From NCBI GenBank assembly GCA_021774625.1, contig JAJFIV010000007.1:62001-126000 (forward strand): DNA of 64,000 bases, in the 5' to 3' direction. Of this stretch, positions 62,994 to 64,000 are shown one piece after another (position 1 is the stretch's first letter; each line of letters begins with the position of its first letter). The position numbers and the translations under genes were made by a program. A model generated the notes under the pieces. It saw only the letters and a list, made by a program, of their open reading frames with translations. It was not told where the DNA came from and did no database searches. The stretch comes from Alphaproteobacteria bacterium (GTDB lineage Bacteria > Pseudomonadota > Alphaproteobacteria > Sphingomonadales > JAKSBY01).

Positions 62994-64000
62994 ATGACGT
63001 GGACGAAAAAAAGCTTGCAGAACCCGGCCGCCGTGGCCGTTGTCGTGGCCATCGTTCTTTTACTGGGTATCGTTACTATCCTCCGGCTGCCAGTGCAGCT
63101 GTTTCCCGATATTGAACGCCCGCAACTGAATGTTTTTACAAGCTGGCGCGCGGCTTCTCCGCAGGAAGTGGAATCGGAACTGATCGAGCCCATCGAGGAT
63201 GTGCTTCAAGGCACGCCCGGTCTTGAGGTGATGCAAGCATGGGCCAACCCCGGCAGCGCCTGGTTCAATCTGCAGTTCGGTCTTTCGGCGGACATGGAGG
63301 CGACGCTGCTGGATGTGATCAGCCGCATGAACCGTATTCCACCGCTGCCCGCCGATGCCGATCCCCCGGTCATTAATTTTGGCGGCTCGTCCAACGACAC
63401 GCTGATTTATTATTTTGTTCAGGTGTTGCCCGGTAACGACCGGCCGGTCACCGATTATAGCACCTTTCTTCAGGATACCATTATCCCGAGAATTGAGGCC
63501 GTTCCGGGTGTTGCTAATGTGGATGTCAATGGCGGCAGCGATTTTACCGAAGAATTACAGGTGGTGTTCGATCCCTACCGCGCCGCGGAGCTCGGCATCG
63601 ATATCACTAATATTGCCGGTTCGGTCGGCCTGGCCAATGATGTTTCCGGCGGCTTTGTCGATGTCGGGCGGCGGCAGTTTACCCTGCGCTTCCGGGGCCG
63701 CTACTCGCCGGATCAGCTGTCAGGCATGATTCTCGACTGGCGGGACGGCAGCCCGGTGACCCTGGGCGACGTGGCGGAAATCACCGTGGCGCCGGGACGC
63801 AGAAACAGTTTTGCCTATCAGAACGGCAACCCCGCCGTGGGCATGTGGGTTCAGCGGGAATCCGGCGCCAATGTGCTGGCGACCCTGAATGCGGTTGAGG
63901 AAGTGGTTGAGGAACTGAAGGCCGGCCCCTTGCGGGAACAGGGCATTACCATGGAAAAATCCTTTAACCCCGCCGTCTTTATCAAACGCGCCATCAATCT
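62994..64000 (+). CDS. RND efflux permease, third of three (cut by window edge)
   Basis: The frame starts at ATG 62994 after AGGAG, begins MTWTKKSLQNPAAVAVVVAI and is open to the end of the window (335 codons). LPVQLFPDIERPQLNVFTSW and ANDVSGGFVDVGRRQFTLRF match the first two copies, with AWANPGSAWFNLQF specific to it. Only the first helix and first periplasmic part are present, so TM4 residues cannot be checked. The rest, and perhaps an adaptor gene, lies to the right. Confidence 0.92.
   Translation, partial: MTWTKKSLQNPAAVAVVVAIVLLLGIVTILRLPVQLFPDIERPQLNVFTSWRAASPQEVESELIEPIEDVLQGTPGLEVMQAWANPGSAWFNLQFGLSADMEATLLDVISRMNRIPPLPADADPPVINFGGSSNDTLIYYFVQVLPGNDRPVTDYSTFLQDTIIPRIEAVPGVANVDVNGGSDFTEELQVVFDPYRAAELGIDITNIAGSVGLANDVSGGFVDVGRRQFTLRFRGRYSPDQLSGMILDWRDGSPVTLGDVAEITVAPGRRNSFAYQNGNPAVGMWVQRESGANVLATLNAVEEVVEELKAGPLREQGITMEKSFNPAVFIKRAIN

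Overview
The window reads as chromosomal DNA of a heterotrophic, respiring alphaproteobacterium. Supporting marks are the priA-atpHAGD arrangement beside fsa-DUF484-xerC, a single mdh-sucCDAB-lpd operon, the nucleoid protein GapR (DUF2312), an RcdA/DUF1465 protein, ubiquinone synthesis (Coq7), a HIG1-type membrane protein, and a heat-shock-type promoter in front of an IbpA-like Hsp20. Placement below class level (something near Emcibacterales, Kordiimonadales or Sneathiellales) is only a guess. Most of the sequence is ordinary core genome. The less ordinary parts are a small-gene patch at 8.0-10.2 kb, a large adhesin at 37-41 kb, a 268-bp inverted-repeat element at 42.3 kb, a lysine-degradation-type cluster at 51.5-56.4 kb, and three tandem RND permeases from 56.5 kb to the window end.

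Layout. 1-5.5 kb (minus): F1 ATP synthase genes (atpD start, atpG, atpA, atpH) and priA. 5.6-8.0 kb (plus): transaldolase-like fsa, DUF484, xerC. 8.0-10.2 kb: AT-rich spacer, then small orphan genes including a secreted protein with five Cys-pair repeats and a DUF1488 protein, ending in a dispersed-repeat-like block. 10.2-19.0 kb (minus): mdh, sucC, sucD, sucA, sucB, lpd, which carry isocitrate-derived carbon from 2-oxoglutarate to oxaloacetate. 19.1-24.7 kb (minus): gluQRS, a HIG1-type protein, a cobalamin adenosyltransferase, etfB, etfA, hydroxyacyl-CoA dehydrogenase and zapE, i.e. fatty-acid/amino-acid oxidation feeding electrons to ubiquinone.

24.7-37.1 kb: an esterase, an HNH nuclease, coq7-dsbB-yqaA, tRNA-Leu(CAA), two secreted metallopeptidases (M1 and M28), an acetyl-CoA hydrolase-family enzyme, a monomeric sarcosine oxidase-like flavoenzyme, a secreted cupin and galE. 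37.2-41.3 kb: a 1374-residue inverse-autotransporter adhesin with nine Calx-beta-like repeats and one EGF-like module. 41.3-48.7 kb: gapR, an isoprenylcysteine methyltransferase-family protein, the inverted-repeat element, a YjdF-like membrane protein, an MscS channel, a possible small RNA, hsp20, rcdA, rpmE, an ABC exporter.

48.7-64.0 kb: an lrp-ompA-motA-motB-like gene string faces a plus-strand cluster of a saccharopine/lysine dehydrogenase-family enzyme, an acetolactate-synthase-like TPP enzyme and an ALDH7 (aminoadipate semialdehyde) dehydrogenase. The shared intergenic region carries candidate Lrp operators. Three RND permease genes then follow, the last cut by the window edge, with no adaptor gene in view. 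The most promising unexplained items are the TPP enzyme inside the lysine cluster, the adaptor-less RND triplet, the nested inverted-repeat element, the Cys-repeat secreted protein and the lipobox-bearing adhesin. I see no CRISPR array, prophage, insertion-sequence transposase or complete known defence system.
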